Below are positions 39,301 through 54,300 of a stretch of DNA of 64,000 nucleotides, one piece after another. The DNA is from Patella vulgata. Taxonomy: Eukaryota > Mollusca > Gastropoda > Patellidae. The notes below the pieces were generated by a model, which searched no databases, was not told the origin of the DNA, and saw nothing but the letters and a program-made list of their open reading frames with translations. Each line of letters begins with the position of its first letter. Position 1 is the stretch's first letter. Where the stretch lies: contig NC_065883.2 of the NCBI RefSeq assembly GCF_932274485.2, positions 18,660,222-18,724,221 of the forward strand, written 5' to 3'. The translations under genes and the position numbers were made by a program.

Positions 39301-42300
39301 TATATTTAGACAAGAGTTATAGTTATATCTCCTGTTAATTGTATTCAGACAAGAGTTGAAGAGTTATATCTCAGTTTTATTATATTCAGACAAGAGTTAT
39401 ATCTCAGGTTTATTATATTCAAAAAAGAGTTATATCTCAGGTTTATTATATTCAGACAAGAGTTATATCTCAGGTTTATTATATTCAGACAAGAGTTATA
39501 TCTCAGGTTTATTATATTTAGACAAGAGTTATAGTTATATCTCCTGTTAATTGTATTCAGACAAGAGTTGAAGAGTTATATCTCAGTTTTATTATATTCA
39601 GACAAGAGTTATATCTCAGGTTTATTATATTCAAACAAGAGTTATATCTTAGGTTTATTATATTCAGACAAGAGTTATATCTCAGGTTTATTATATTCAG
39701 GCAAGAGTTATATCTCTTGTTTATTATATTCAAACAAGAGTTATATCTCAGATTTATTGTATTCAGACAAGAGTTATATCTTAAATTTCTTTCCATTTCA
39801 TTAATACTGGTAGAACAGGTATTTCAAGTTTCAGTAACAATAACTCTTCAGATTTTATTCAAAGATATATTTTTTTTACTATGCATAATTTCCCTTTTAA
39901 CTTCAAACAAACAGGAATATAAATCATTGTTGGTTTTTATTGTGGGGATTGGGGAAAAAATGTTTACTTGAAGAAATTCTATAATTTGTCAGCCGACCTG
40001 AAGGAACTTTTACGTCTGTGATTGTTTAGTTTCATCTCCCATCTAGTATGTTACATTTATTGCTATAAGCACACGTCAGATATTTTGGGAAGGTGGTGAA
40101 AAAATTTATCTGTGAAAATAGCTTTTAGACTTGTGTGTGTGTGTGCATTAAGCTGCCAATATTAGTGATCGTATGTTGGCAGACTGTTATATATCAGAGA
40201 GGTTAGATTATTGATATATCCCTGGGGTTGCTTCACTTCTGCTGTATGTTCTTTTTAATTTGCACTTATTTAAAGATGCATTATGTAAGATTTAGAAAAA
40301 GCGCTGGCCGGTGTTGCTATAAATAATAGTTAAAAAATCGATATTGAAAATTTCATTCAAATTACTTTATTCGGAGCAAAATATGGGTGTTGGAAGATAC
40401 ATGTATAGCGTAGATGGTTTATTATCGTAGCAACGGTACTTGACTAAACCTAGCTTATCCATTTTATCATTAAAAATCTTGCAGGTGTTCAAATACATTT
40501 AAATCTCCTCCATCCGATGGACTCCAGATTTGATTCTAGGCTTGTCATGTGAATAAATGTGTAGATAATAATTTTTAAAGTCAGGAAAAAAGACCTGCAA
40601 TACATAATCCATATTTAACAGTTTGGTAGTGAAGAAAACAAAAGTAGAGAAGGCTTTAAACCACAGTTTTATTGGTTATATGACTTGGTATAAAAGCACA
40701 AATCTATATTTTAGTTGGATTAAGTGTAGGGTACTCTGATTATATATAACAACAGACCAAGCAGAATATGAAGAAATTATTTCAGGCTATAGTGATTATT
40801 TTTAAAATTCATGCCCCAACGTGCTAGAATAAGGGGTTAAATATAGAGTTTAGACAATACAAAGTCAAAAATACTTTTATTTTAAAACAATATGGCCCAA
40901 AGAATTATTCAAATTGATCAATTCTAAGTTATGGTCCTTTTACATTTATTCTGGTTTTTATTCATTAATATCAGACAGCCATCTTTATCTCTTGGACACA
41001 TAGGAATAAAAATGGTGCTATATTTTAATTATTCGAGGACGCATATTCAAATTTAAATTTTTCTTCCTATTTCTTTTGGGCAATAAAAAGTTTTAAAAAA
41101 CCTTGGTTTCTCTTTTCAATAGCTCAGATCTTCAAGTTTTCAAGCTTAAATTTTAATATACAAATAGCCCTCACACAAGGTAATTTATCAAGATTCTGAA
41201 GAGCTAAAAATCAATTTGGCCTTATCTTTGGTATGCATGGAATCCTATTTGCTCATTGATCGCTGTCAGTTCATGCAGTATTACTTTTATTTAAAAGAGA
41301 ACTGGGGACAATTTAAATTGATGGAACTGTCTCCTCAGCCATTTGACTAGATTATTACCTAAAACTTGTTGTGAGTCACCATCACATCAAATCCTTGTCT
41401 ACTTATTTTATTTTACAAATCCGTATAAAATGTTTTACTTGGGTGTTGAATACAAAGATTTGGCAGAATTCCATATGGCAGTAGTTTAAGTTTATAGGAT
41501 AATTTACAGAAAAAATTCTTACATTTCATCATTGTCAGAAGACCAATAATTACTTTAAAATGGATTGGAATTGTCGGCGCCAATTAGCGTTAAACATTCA
41601 TCTGTCTGGGTCTGTGTTTTGTTAAGTTTTTTTTTGAATAATGAAGTTTGTCAATGAATGTACAGTAGTAATGAGAAATAAGAAAAATGTGTTGTTAAAT
41701 TTTTGTCATAATTGTCATACGATACTTTGGCATACCTTGATAGTAGGGTGTGTTCATCTAATCTATTCCTTTCAAGAATAAAAACTGGATAAAACATAAT
41801 AAACTATTAGATTTTACCTAGAAATATCATACTTACTTAAAGGTGAAAATTCTGAATATTTACCAATGAGTAGCCACAATGTAAACTTACATTATATAGT
41901 GACGCTGGAATTTACTTAACCTTTAAATGTATATTATAAGTTAATGTTGAACTATAATGGATGATAAGTTTCATATTTATGTTATTTAAATTACAAAAAT
42001 CTGTGTTACCAAATCATATAGTTTATCATTTTGTCTAGAATAGATATAATTTGAATTGATTTATAGACATGTGTCTTGATAATCCTATAACTTTCTACTT
42101 TATATAACTGATCACATTGATTTTATGTAATGCAATTATGTTCCAGTGATAACCTGGGTTGTGGTTGATATGGATCAGTTCTTTGGTGGTAACCTGTAAT
42201 TTACTGTTAATTGATGCCACATTCAGTTCAAATTCTGATTTTACCCAAAATGGTAATAGAACCCAAAAGGAGTTATATGCTTTAACTTGCTTTGTGAACT

Positions 42301-45300
42301 TGACATGAATGTCTTTAAATGGTTGTAGATGGTGGATGTTTTTAAATCTTACTTTATATTTATCTATTTCAGATGACCATGAGAATAAAGATTCATCAGA
42401 TCGACCTTCAAGTTTAGAGATACAAAAAAAACAGAGAGAGATAGAAGTCGCCAAAATGGAGAAATATAAAACAGATCCACGATATCAACAGACCTACATG
42501 GAGATACCAATGAATGATTTAGTGGATGAAAAGAATGAAACGCCCCAACAAAGTGTTGCATCGTCACTGTCTAAAGACAGTTTGCTTTCACCTCCAGATA
42601 CCAACGAGTTGGATAATAAAGATAAAACTTTACAAAAGACAAAAGGCAAATCGGTTGATTCTAGCATGGTGTTTACAATAGACTTTGGAGAGGACACAAA
42701 ACAGAAAAAGAATAAAAATTCGGGGAATTTGAGTGATTTAATGCCCTCTAGATTAAAGGAAAGATTTCAGGAACGTCAGAGTGAAGTTAATGCAAGAAAG
42801 GAAAAAAACAAGTCACCTGTAAGTTTAAACATACCCATACTTTATATATTTACATGTACAGTGATCCGAACAAATGTCTTTGATACGATCATCAATGATA
42901 TCATTGTGAGAAAATCAACAAATTTGGTTAAACATTACTATCAACATGCATCAAAGGAAGTCTTCTTTAAATTTTATAGGCCCACTTCATGATAAAATGT
43001 TGAAAATTTGTTTCCAATATTACTCCAAAATTTCTCATTAAGATATGTCAATGTAGTATAAATTTGAAGTATATTTTCTGTTATCCCAAGTAATTTTTTA
43101 CCAGAATTGGGCAAATATGACTTCTTCCTCATTAATTAGGAATTGTACGAGGCTGGAAAAGTAGCCATTTGTATGCGATTTTGTAGGATCTTTCTATGTG
43201 AAATAAAACTCCCAAGTAAGACTTTAAAGCGGAAATTGCAAATTTTTAAGTTATATTTTTAAAATTTATTAAAATAAAGCCTGAAAATAGATGGTATCCA
43301 TAAACAGTCCTACCTTGTTAAAGAATAATCCTATTAATCCTATAATTCACTATTGCCAGCTGAGAAATTGGCAAAAATATCATTTTCCTCTTCTTTTTTA
43401 AACGTTTGAATATCGCTACTCCATGGTGGGGAATAGAAAACAAGGGGGGTAATTGGGAGGTAATTGTGTTATTATTTCCTGTCTAAATGAATCTTAAGTG
43501 TGAGAATGACACCTATGATCGTATAATTGTGAGTTGACAACCTATTGAGCAAAAGACATAGAAATAATTACGTTTTGACTTTCTTAGAAAATTTGCAATT
43601 TCCGCTTTAAGTAGATTCTTCACTTCCTGAATTGAGTGTACATTTTGATGAATTAAAGGAGGAAATTTCTTTTATCTATACCAGTTTTCCCAATATACGT
43701 TTTATTTTCTTCAGGATTCGGAGATTGGGTCTAGTCAGCATAAAAAAGTAGAAGATGTTTGTGGATTTACAGAGTCTAAAAAATCCAGGAAATCTTCCGA
43801 GCAAATTAGTGCTTCTCGCAAATCAGACATTCAAAAGAAACCTTACTCACGGCGGAAATCTGTAGGTGAGGAATCCAGGGGTAAAAGTTCAACCCCAAAA
43901 TCTGAGGAGGATTCTAATAAAAGTATGACTCGAAAGGAACTACGGAGTTCTACTCGTAAATCTCCTCTTGAAGAGGCGCGGACAAAAGCAAGAAAATCTT
44001 CTGTAGACGAGACAAGAACAAAGAATACGAGAATGTCTCCATTAGCCGAGAGATCAAAACGGACACAACATAAATCCCCTGTTGAAGAGGTTAAAGGTGA
44101 ATTATCTGTACGAAAATCCCCAAAACAAGATCGACGGAGATCCCCACAGCAAGACAGACGTAGATCACCTCAACAAGACAGGCGGAAGTCACCTCAGCAA
44201 GAAAGAATAATTTGTGATGAAAATAGAAATGTTGGTAAGTGTTCATATAGGTGTTATACATGTAATAAAATTTATTATCAATTACCACAGCACCCCTGAT
44301 ATACTGTTTAGGTTATTCCAGCCAAATGTGTGAAGGGAGGCAACTCTCTTTTTTTGTGTTCTGTAAAACACAACTAGAGGAGAAGGGTAGGGGCAGAAAT
44401 GGTATACTATCATTATTTTTATAATAAATAATTTTGTAGGCTGTGATATACCAATGTTGTAGAAATGTTATACTAAACTGTTGAATTAAATTGATGTCTC
44501 ATAAGTTTTAGCAGAAGCCACATGGAGTATGTTTCTGGTTCACTTACCAGAAGGTCCCTGGTTCAATCCAAGTCAAATAAAATGAAATGGGGTTTAACAT
44601 CCTACTGTTCTGCTCCGACTTGGCTAATGAAGACAGGCATATGCCATACAGTGTGCTATGAGGGAAATTTTGCCCGGACAACGGCGCTACCCTCACTCTT
44701 ATATGAAATTCCAAATGCCAAGGGATCTTTTACGTGCACGACAATGTGTACACAGGACCTCAGTTTTTTATCCTATCCAAACGTCTAGACAGCTGTCCTT
44801 GTCAGTCCTTCATCCTGCACAACTAATAAGGGGAAACCATGCTGTTCAATCCAATGCTGAAAGAGAAAGTCTTATGATGCTTGGAATACCCTTTGTGGTG
44901 TGGGATGATGGATCTAACAAGGAAAAACAAGAGAAAGCGCTGTGTGACTAAATTTGTTCTTTCCAAATTTAGGATCCAGACCAGTAAAGTCCACCTCTAA
45001 ACAATCGCCAGTATTGAGATCCGTGGATGGCGGTAATATCAGTCCTTCTAATTATTCTGACACCACATCATATCTTATTGATAAAATGTTCGAAGGGACC
45101 AAAGAAACTGCAGTTGGTGTGAAAAGTGGTGATGATATATCCATAAATAATGACGAAGAACCAAAGAGAATTTCCTGTACTAGTCCAGAAGATAAGTTAA
45201 GCGATGCAGGAACGTATACCATAGAAACAGAGGAAGCTAAAGACGAAGAAGAAGCTGCTCGAAGGAGGATTGATGAAGTTTTTGGTGTTATAGACCAAGA

Positions 45301-48300
45301 GGAATGGATGAAGATGTCTGGTGTTATAGGAGATAATGAATTACAGATCACAGAGGTCAATGTTTCTGATGGCACCGGTACCCAAAACAGCACGCCAACA
45401 GATGAATTTACTAGACAGATGAGTCTGGATGTTCAAGATGGTAGCTACCCTGAAGATCTGTGTAATGGAATTTATGAAGACCAACGTCTTATTATTGAGG
45501 TAAGATTTACTGTTTAAAATTATTTTTTGAGATTTCAGGATGCGGTGTGGTTTTAGCCGATATTGATGATCTTCCATATCAGTCACAGAACATTGAGCAT
45601 GTATACCATTATATCAACGCTTCTACCAAAAAAATTGCTTCTAAAGATTGAATGGAACATTACAGATTTGATAAGTATTGGAAAATTCTGTTTAAGGAAG
45701 AATGCAACAGAAGTCCAATAAACATTTTCATTTTTTAAAGATACATTATGGGAGATTTGATAACGAGTTGGCAGTTCTCGCTATAATAGTTAAGAACTAG
45801 ATAATGTAAAGGCAATTTGTTGAAAATTTCAGTCAAATTGATCCAATCTGAACCGAGAAATAAGCGAACGAAAGTTTCGCATAGCCTCGGTCATCATTAC
45901 TAAAGTCAGTAGGACAAAAATCATAGTCTCGATTATCCATTTAATCGTTAAATCGAGAAGGAAAGTTGTGTAGCAAATCGCATCATAATCCAACAAATAT
46001 CGCAGGCTAGCGTTGACATCGAGAGTTGATTATGGTCTGGATACGTTAATTAATGTCTAATTAATAGTTTACAGTATAACATTTCAGGCCTAAAGAAAGA
46101 CCTACAATAGGCAGATTTAGCTCTTGCATAATGCATGTTTAAATTTAACTAAAATAAGGGCCAAAAAGTGGTTTTGCTAATAATTTAGACACCTATACAA
46201 AAAAAAAGCTGGATTAGATGCTATCATGACTTCAATATTTGAGGATTTCGTGGATCGAAATGAGTCATTCTTCAGATGTCAGCCTACTATTATAAGAGAA
46301 ATTAATATGACAGTGTTAAGTCATTACAAAGTAGTGTGACCTTTATGTTATGATTTTGATAACTTTTGGACATATGTTTTCTGTAAAGACCACAACCTAT
46401 ATTTTTTTTATTGTGTGTGGTCTATGTTTACTGTTTATTTAATATTGGGCCTTGAAACAATAACCTACTTCATTCGCTAATGGCGTAATGCCTTGAATTA
46501 CAAGAGGTGAACACAGTACAGGTATACACAAAGTGAAAAATAATTAATACCTCACACATTTTGATAAATAACAGAGGGGAATTAGAAAATAATATTTTAC
46601 ATAGAGACTAAACTTATATAAAAACTGTAGACACTAAACTAAAACAAATCAATCTTTGAGTTATAATAGTCTACAAGTCTTGGCAATATGACAACTTTTT
46701 TGTCAGCAGTGATTTTATTCAAAAAGCGTAATTTTTTGTTGACCCCTTTAAACAAGACAATAATTGTGAAACCAGAGAGTATTCTTTTGTGAAACAGGAT
46801 GTGGACAAAAATAATTATAGTTCTGGGCATTATCAGGTGTTAAGTCGTAAATATTAAAAGATAAATTAACCTGTTTATTCGACCCATAAAACCTACTTTT
46901 ATCTGAAATTACCAGGAAAAATAAAATTATAGACTTAGATAGTAAAATGAATTGAATAATTTAGTTACACACTGCTAACCATTCATTAGTACATTATGTA
47001 TATTAGACACACAAGATGACAATGTGAAATCAAAAGAAATTAATGTAAACTTCAAATGAATGTACAGGTAATTACAGTAGGATTACTAAGAATCGCGATA
47101 TTTAAATCTCACTCTGGTGTGTTGTCCCTTTATTTAGTGTATAGACATGATTAAAAGGTTGCTTTAGAAGATCCTATCTATCCTAAAAGCTTATTACTTT
47201 TAAATGAATTCAAAGGAAACATAAGATATTATACACTTCATTTGATTTGATTTTAATCGATTATTAACGTGCTCAGTTGTATCTTATCAAGATTTTCTGT
47301 GTTGAGTTTTCTGATGGAATAATAATATAGATTATTCTTCTATTGCCAGGTAGATATTGATTAGATTTAAATATTTATGTAGGTAAATAAGTACATAATG
47401 TCAACACTGTATATAAAGGTTATGTATATTAAGCCATCAAAGACATAGTGTATGATCAATACTTACAAACATACCTTAGATACAAGATATACATACATTG
47501 TGTTTATACAATATTTATTGCAGTATACATGTATATTAAAATGTTGATTTCAATATTCCTAATGCTGATTTCACAGATGGTCTATATTGAATGACCCAGT
47601 GGACTACATACCATAAATATTTGGTTGTCAGTAGTTTTATCATTACATAGTTACAGGTAATTACACTTATATATGTATTATAGTATGTAACACCATCCTG
47701 TAATTACCTGGATAGTCCACTTTCTAGGATATATTATACTTATATTGGAGAAAGAATTTATTTCTGTCATATGGTATGTACTAGAACTTAACATTGAATT
47801 CCCAAAAAGTTGTACTTGGCCTAATTTCTCAGATCTTTTTTACCGACCACTTTTCACTGTAAAATTTTTTTTTGCTTTTGTTGTCGAAAGCCAATCAAAT
47901 CTTCAGTTCTGAGATCAATCAAGCTGCATTTAATTATAGAAGACCGTCTCGGATAATAAAAACAATAATTGCCTGTGTGCTTTTATTGAAGACTGAAAAT
48001 AGATTTTGATCAGACGTTTCTAGTATTTTAATGACTATACATGTACTTTCCCAGAGTGTGTTAGACCTTTTAGAATAAAGGATTTATTTGAGGTTACTAG
48101 TGCTAGACTAGAATCTGTCCCAACACTCAACATTACCTACATGTATTAAGAGTTCAGGTAATTGTTTACTGTTTGAAGATATTTTTTGACAGATGCATTC
48201 CATTTGTATTAGTATAAAAAGAGTTCGTTAGAAAAAAGAAATTTGAACCTAGAAATTGACGGAAATGGGTTTCAATGCATATAATAATGTAATGTGAATG

Positions 48301-51300
48301 TATATAAACTGATTTACATTCAGTCGTTTCTGTTTTTACTGTAATTTCTAATCAATTATTTTCGGCGAAATATGCCAGAAGTCTCAATCAAATGGCAATC
48401 TCTAGCGTCTAGTTATTACAGTCTACACAGATAGTGTTTATTGCGCATGCTCTCTAGATAAGAATATGACGTCACCGTTTGACATGACTTGTGGAATATG
48501 TCTAGCCTCGTACTTCGAGTCCCTTGTTACGAATGGCGCTGAAACTCGTTATAGCACATGAATTGTGTACCAATGGTAAAATGTTTATTTTATCTTGGAT
48601 ATCAAAAGCCCATCTTTTCCCAGTAAGATCACAACATCAATGTTGATTTAAATTGACAAATAATTCGTGCTTTCAATGTCGAAGACTTTGGATGATATTG
48701 AGTTAGAGACTTTAATAAACATATCTTTGAAGTATAAATTTAACCATAATAGCTGTTTGTTCAAGTAATTGTTATCACTATGTGTTATTCTTGGAAATTT
48801 CAAGATTTTCAATTTAGGGTCAATTGGAAAATGTGTATGTGAGGTCCTCGAAATGTCACGGAAAAGGATTTATTATATAGTGTTTTACTACCATTTTAAT
48901 TGACATTGACAAATTCTTAATGATTGATGATTGACACTTCATATATCAAGTTGATATACATGTGAAAATATTATTCTAATTACATGTATAGAGAGATTAA
49001 AGTACTTATATGATGTTACAAGGTAAGAAGAAATGTAAATTTGTTGGGATATTTAGGATAAACTCTGTGCAAACATGTAGTGTACTATGTTATGTGTCAG
49101 ACTTTAATTTACAATGTAAACAGTCCCTTAAAGGTTAATAGTTGACGATTTGATATACCTGTAGGTATTTACCTTTTTAACTCCTTTTTCTGTATTGATA
49201 AGGTAAGCTTGTCTTTATTTAAGTGTTAAGTAGGGTATGTAAAGGTATTGTAACCAGTGGTCTCGCTCCTGTCAAAGGCTTTCTTTTTTTTTATCTGTTC
49301 CCACCACTTAAAATCTTGCCGGAACTAATTCATTGAATGGGTATTTTGTGTGTGATCTATGCTCTTTATACTACTGCCCGATAGCAAGTGGTTTTAAATA
49401 GACATCAATAGGGATAGTGTGAAAGTAAGACTTGGACCAACCCAGTCCGTTAATTTATTTAACTATACTGTTACTAGGGGAGTTGAAAATTGGCAAGTGT
49501 TTCTGCTGGCTTCTAATCCAGTTTGACTTTTGTAAGATTTAGTAGAAGGATAAAACTTCTGAATCACAGATTCTACTTTAGGAATAACATTTACAGTGCA
49601 AGTTTGACATTCGAAACTTTTCTAAAATAAGGTATGTACATCAACTGTTAGTTAAAATTGCTGAACTTTCTTTATTTAAAACCTGTTTGTAATTAATTTA
49701 TGTAGCTTACTGTCATCAGTGTACTCTATATTCTAGTATTGTCTGTTCTGTCTTTGGTGTGGTAAAAGTTTGTCTCTGCATTTTCTATTTATACTTAATT
49801 TAAAATTCAAAATTGCTAAATACTCAGGATTTGTTCAATTAAGACAGAAAAATAAATTATTGTGAATACCAACATAAAATCAGTTTTACTGAAATTTTAC
49901 TGAGCATCATTTGAATTTTTTGTACAATATACAAGATGATTAAATTCATTAAATTTTAACATACATTATGGCTATCTAAAGTTCTCGTCTCAGAACGTCA
50001 GTCTGCTAATAAGGATAAATCATTTGTATCCATGAACATTGAGGTCAAGATAGCATTAATAAACCTTTTTCTTGAAAATTTAATTGTCAAGATTACTATC
50101 CAAAGAAAACATTTCAGCCTATATTTTTTTTTTTAAATTTTAAAAAGGAAATTGACAATTAGCCATCTGGCACATCGAGGCTTTAAGCAATAAAACTTTA
50201 GAAATAAACTACTGTGAAAAAAAAAAACGATTACAGGCAAAAGGCTTCATTTTATAATTTACTTCAATGATTTGATTTAGATTAGAAATAGTTTTATGGT
50301 GAATCACCAGGTAAAATAATGATATAGGTATGTTTATATAAATAGATAATAAAAAGTTCACTTAATTCCTGATTTATGAGGCTTAAATAAATAGACAACA
50401 ATAAACCTTAGATTAATGTAAACACAAGAAGACAGAACGATATGGTGTGGTATAATTATACAGTTTTCCTTTCTAATCTCACACCAGATTAACATTTTCT
50501 TGGCGTGAAGTCACCTCAGTATTTGGTTCCAATTGGTTGACATTTCTTTGTGTGGATAAATATAAAAGGAGATTTGGATGTTGATAAAGTATGACTGGTA
50601 ATTGGAGAAAGGCTAAAAGGTTATGATGGACAACTCAGTCTTATCACCTTCTAAAATATCCACTCTCCATTACTTTTAATACAATTGCTCTGAAGAATTT
50701 GTGTATCTATATTTAGAATGAAAACTAATCACAAATACTTGCAGATACACATACATGCCTTAAAGGCACATGGCAAATTGTTCATATATTAATATAAAAA
50801 GTCCAAATTATGTATGATGTAAAGATTGTAGTTATATTATATAATATATGAAAGTTTTAAAACACATTAATAAAGAATGGACTGACATGTATGAAAAGGA
50901 TTGCAGAATTATTATCATTACATTTTCTTTATTCACCTAAGACATATAAATATGGCGATGTTAAATCAATAGACTTTCTCTTAGAAACTTGACATTGATT
51001 AGGGATCATTGATGATCTTTAAACGCCAATCATGTCTCAAGATATGTCAAGCTTTGTTTATCTTTATGAAATGTTGGAAAATCTGAACTATTTGATTTTT
51101 CTCATATTGAACCATGATATACCCTGTGCATCGGAATATTTATGGCTATCATTTGCTTGAAAAACTGGTTTAAACAGTAATTATATTCCATAGAATTGTC
51201 TCCAGCATGTTCAGTTCAATTCTAAATGCCATTGAAGCAGTTGAAACAAAAGATGTTAAACATTTGTTGAAGTGTTCTTTTATGCTCTTAATTGCATTAT

Positions 51301-54300
51301 GTGAGGACATCTTTCATGCAAATGTGAAATGACATTTGTCTGTTTATTGATCTTTGATATTTAGAATGAGTTGAAAAGGATAAAGTTGTTTTCTATTCTG
51401 AAAAACTATTTCTTATACAAAGCGTAGTATTGTTATTTCAAAAAGTAAATAGTAGCAAACTTCAGTCATTTCGACTCCATCCTTGTTTGACCAAGTAGGC
51501 TTACGTACGTACATACATAATGGATGAGGATGTAGGCTGAATCTAATTGTTCAGAATATTTAAGTATTTTTTTTCTTAATGTTGACCAACAGTACAGATT
51601 GACTCACTTTATTCAAGTTACAGGTTTTATTTAGAATAATTTACAAGTAGAAGGAAAATAAAACAAAATAATTATTTATACAAGTAACAACCATTGCTGG
51701 GTTGAGCTGTGTGTAGTGATCAGTGTGGTACATTTTACGCTTCATGCTTCTAGAACATCGGATGCAACTTTTATTTGAGAAGATCAAATAATATTTCTTT
51801 GTTAATACTACAGTAGGCCAACATGGTTTATTAATGCCATGGTTTTATTTACAAAGTTCAATTGGAATTGTCATAATTATTCAGGATGGTGAATCATCAC
51901 ATCACTTTAAAAATATGACTGAATGATTAATATATAATATGTTTAAAGCAGTGTTTAATAGATGATATACGAACAGCATGTGTTAGTTGAAGAAAACTTG
52001 CAGGACTTCCTCTGTGCAGATAATGGTGTGATGTGGGCTTTTTTTCTCAAGTGTATGTCAATTTTTAAACTCCACTATGCATAAGAAAATAAATGGATTT
52101 ATCTGATGTCAGGTTTAAATTTAGGCAAATGGAAATTTCAAACATTTTACCAGGAAAAGAAGTAGGAAATTTTATAGGTTTGTAAAATTTGGTAGATAAA
52201 AATAAGCGATTTGTCCAGTTATCATTGGATCATTAGATTGAAAACCTTTTTACCATACGGTATCAATGACAAAATCTGAACTTGGGCACCCCCTACATTT
52301 TTTCTTTGGTTTGTAAGATTCAATAAATTTGTAGAAGATACTTTTTAACTCTGGACATTGTTGGTTTTTATAAAAACAATATTGCTTATATAAATTTTAC
52401 TTCAAACTAAAATTTTGGATTCATAATGTAAATTTTTGATTGAATCACAGTAAATTGCGAAATAAATTTGAATTTTTTTATTCAGAATTGAATATTTTGA
52501 TATCTATATGGTACATACTATTTACATGTATATCAAATAACTCTTATCATATCATTAAATATGGTTAACAGAATTTTAGATAATATATTATGGAGAAGTT
52601 TAATATCCACAGGGATGCTTGTGAAGTTGTACAGTGCGCAGTACATGTTTTTCTAAGCAAAAGGTTCGGGTATTTTTTCACATCTGCAGGATTTAGTTTC
52701 GTGTAGGGATGGGAAATACTTAGCCTTATAGGTTGTACATGTATCGGTACATGTTAATATTATATTGTTAAAAAGGTAGGCTGTTAACTTGGAACTTATT
52801 TATTTATAGTTCATACTCTATCTTATAGTCCCATCATACACTGTTGGCTTGATTATCTACCACATCTGTTTGCTCGCTTCTAAATGTTTGTACATGAGAG
52901 AAACTCTGTGAACAATTTTTTGAAGGCCGACTTTTAGCTGGTGCACACACATTCCGTGTCTCTCTGTGTGCAGTAGTAGTAATAGGAGTTACAACCAAGC
53001 TTTCATCATGAACAACAGACGTTTGTGTAATCTGGAGAAATATAAGAAATTACGGGTAAGCTTCCATAAATTGGTTTTGTTTTTTTTATTTGGATTCGTA
53101 ATTTTCTGTTTTAATGCGAACACCTATTAATAAATAGAGACCTATGAATTTATATTTGAGGAGCTCATGGTTTATAAATTAATAATTCAAATTTAGATTT
53201 TTCTTGTTTTTCTCCTTGGAGTGTCTAGATGGCAATTTGAAAAAAAATAAGACAACCTTTTCTATTGACTTAGTTTTGCTGGTTTTGTAATTTAAAGAAA
53301 CATGATTATGTGACAATTGACCCAAAGGAGTGAACATGTCTTCATTACTTCTTCTTCTTAAGCAATTGCCCAGTATGTTTCTGTTTACTTTTAAAGAAAA
53401 TAATCTATCAGTTTCTATAATCTAACAATGGATAGATAATGATAGATATAGATAGGATGTTACCATAGATTAAAGAATATGTTGGGGACATCATCATCAT
53501 CAGTACTACTAGATCTTCCAATATGGTGTCCCCAAGTGTAAAAATCGGTAAAATTTGTTTATTTTGCATGTCAAAAATATCTATCACATGTTTCTGCCCT
53601 TTCTAATTGACAATTGTTAGTTTGGGTTCTGTCATGAACACAATCTTTAATTGAGTGTGACATCTTGAAAGTTGATTCTAGTACTTGTCATTGTTTATCT
53701 AGTATATCTATCTATAGAAATAGGTGGACCTTCTCCATAAATTTTGGACAACTCAACTGGTTTCCAAGTAGCTAATTTTTCAAAGGCTAACAGTAAAAAT
53801 GAATAAATCATTGGAGGTCTTTTATACAACAATGGGTCTTAAAATGGATGTGAAGTATATTGGGTTAGCCAGCGAGAGCTTTTAACCACTACATTGTCAA
53901 CTCTAGTCATTCTCCCAGTGTAAATTGAAAACCCTGTGGACTAAAGGATTAGTGGAAATTGATTTATCGTGACCCACGTTTAAGATAAAGATAGATAAAA
54001 TAAGTGAAGTGTATCATTGGGTTGTTGCCATCTGTTGTCAACTTTTTGGCAGACGGTCAAATTTGTTTGGCTTGCAGTTTTCTTAGATATGTTTTATAAC
54101 TTTAAGAGAGGATGAAGTAAGTAGACATGTACTTTGCATATTCTATGGGTTTGTCTTAATTGTCATATATCATTCCTGATTTTTAATCTTAAAGATGAAT
54201 TATATAAGAAGAACTAATTCTGCCTAGGCCTATAATAGATTTTTTTCTAGCTTCAAATGTTAAATGAATTAACTTTTAGGCGTTTATTCACATGACAAGT

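Larger units (their letters stand above)
29545..42372 (+). other. Intron F-G (12.8 kb)
   Basis: No coding exon recognised. It holds SINE-1 fragments (30302, 31195), SINE-2 (31352), a piggyBac-like MITE (30751), a 21-bp array (37185), a 33-bp satellite with a nested element (38125-39790) and MITE family 1 (40270). Stretches 31.6-37.1 kb and 40.7-42.3 kb show nothing beyond AT-rich sequence. Confidence 0.8.

Noticed and set aside
38433-39804. Several open frames of 64-117 codons on both strands
   Set aside because: All come from the 145-bp and 33-bp tandem repeats.
44522-44951. Frames of 88 and 97 codons just before exon I
   Set aside because: SINE-1 sequence in antisense.
45052-45586. Minus-strand frames of 113 and 81 codons
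   Set aside because: Shadows of exon I.
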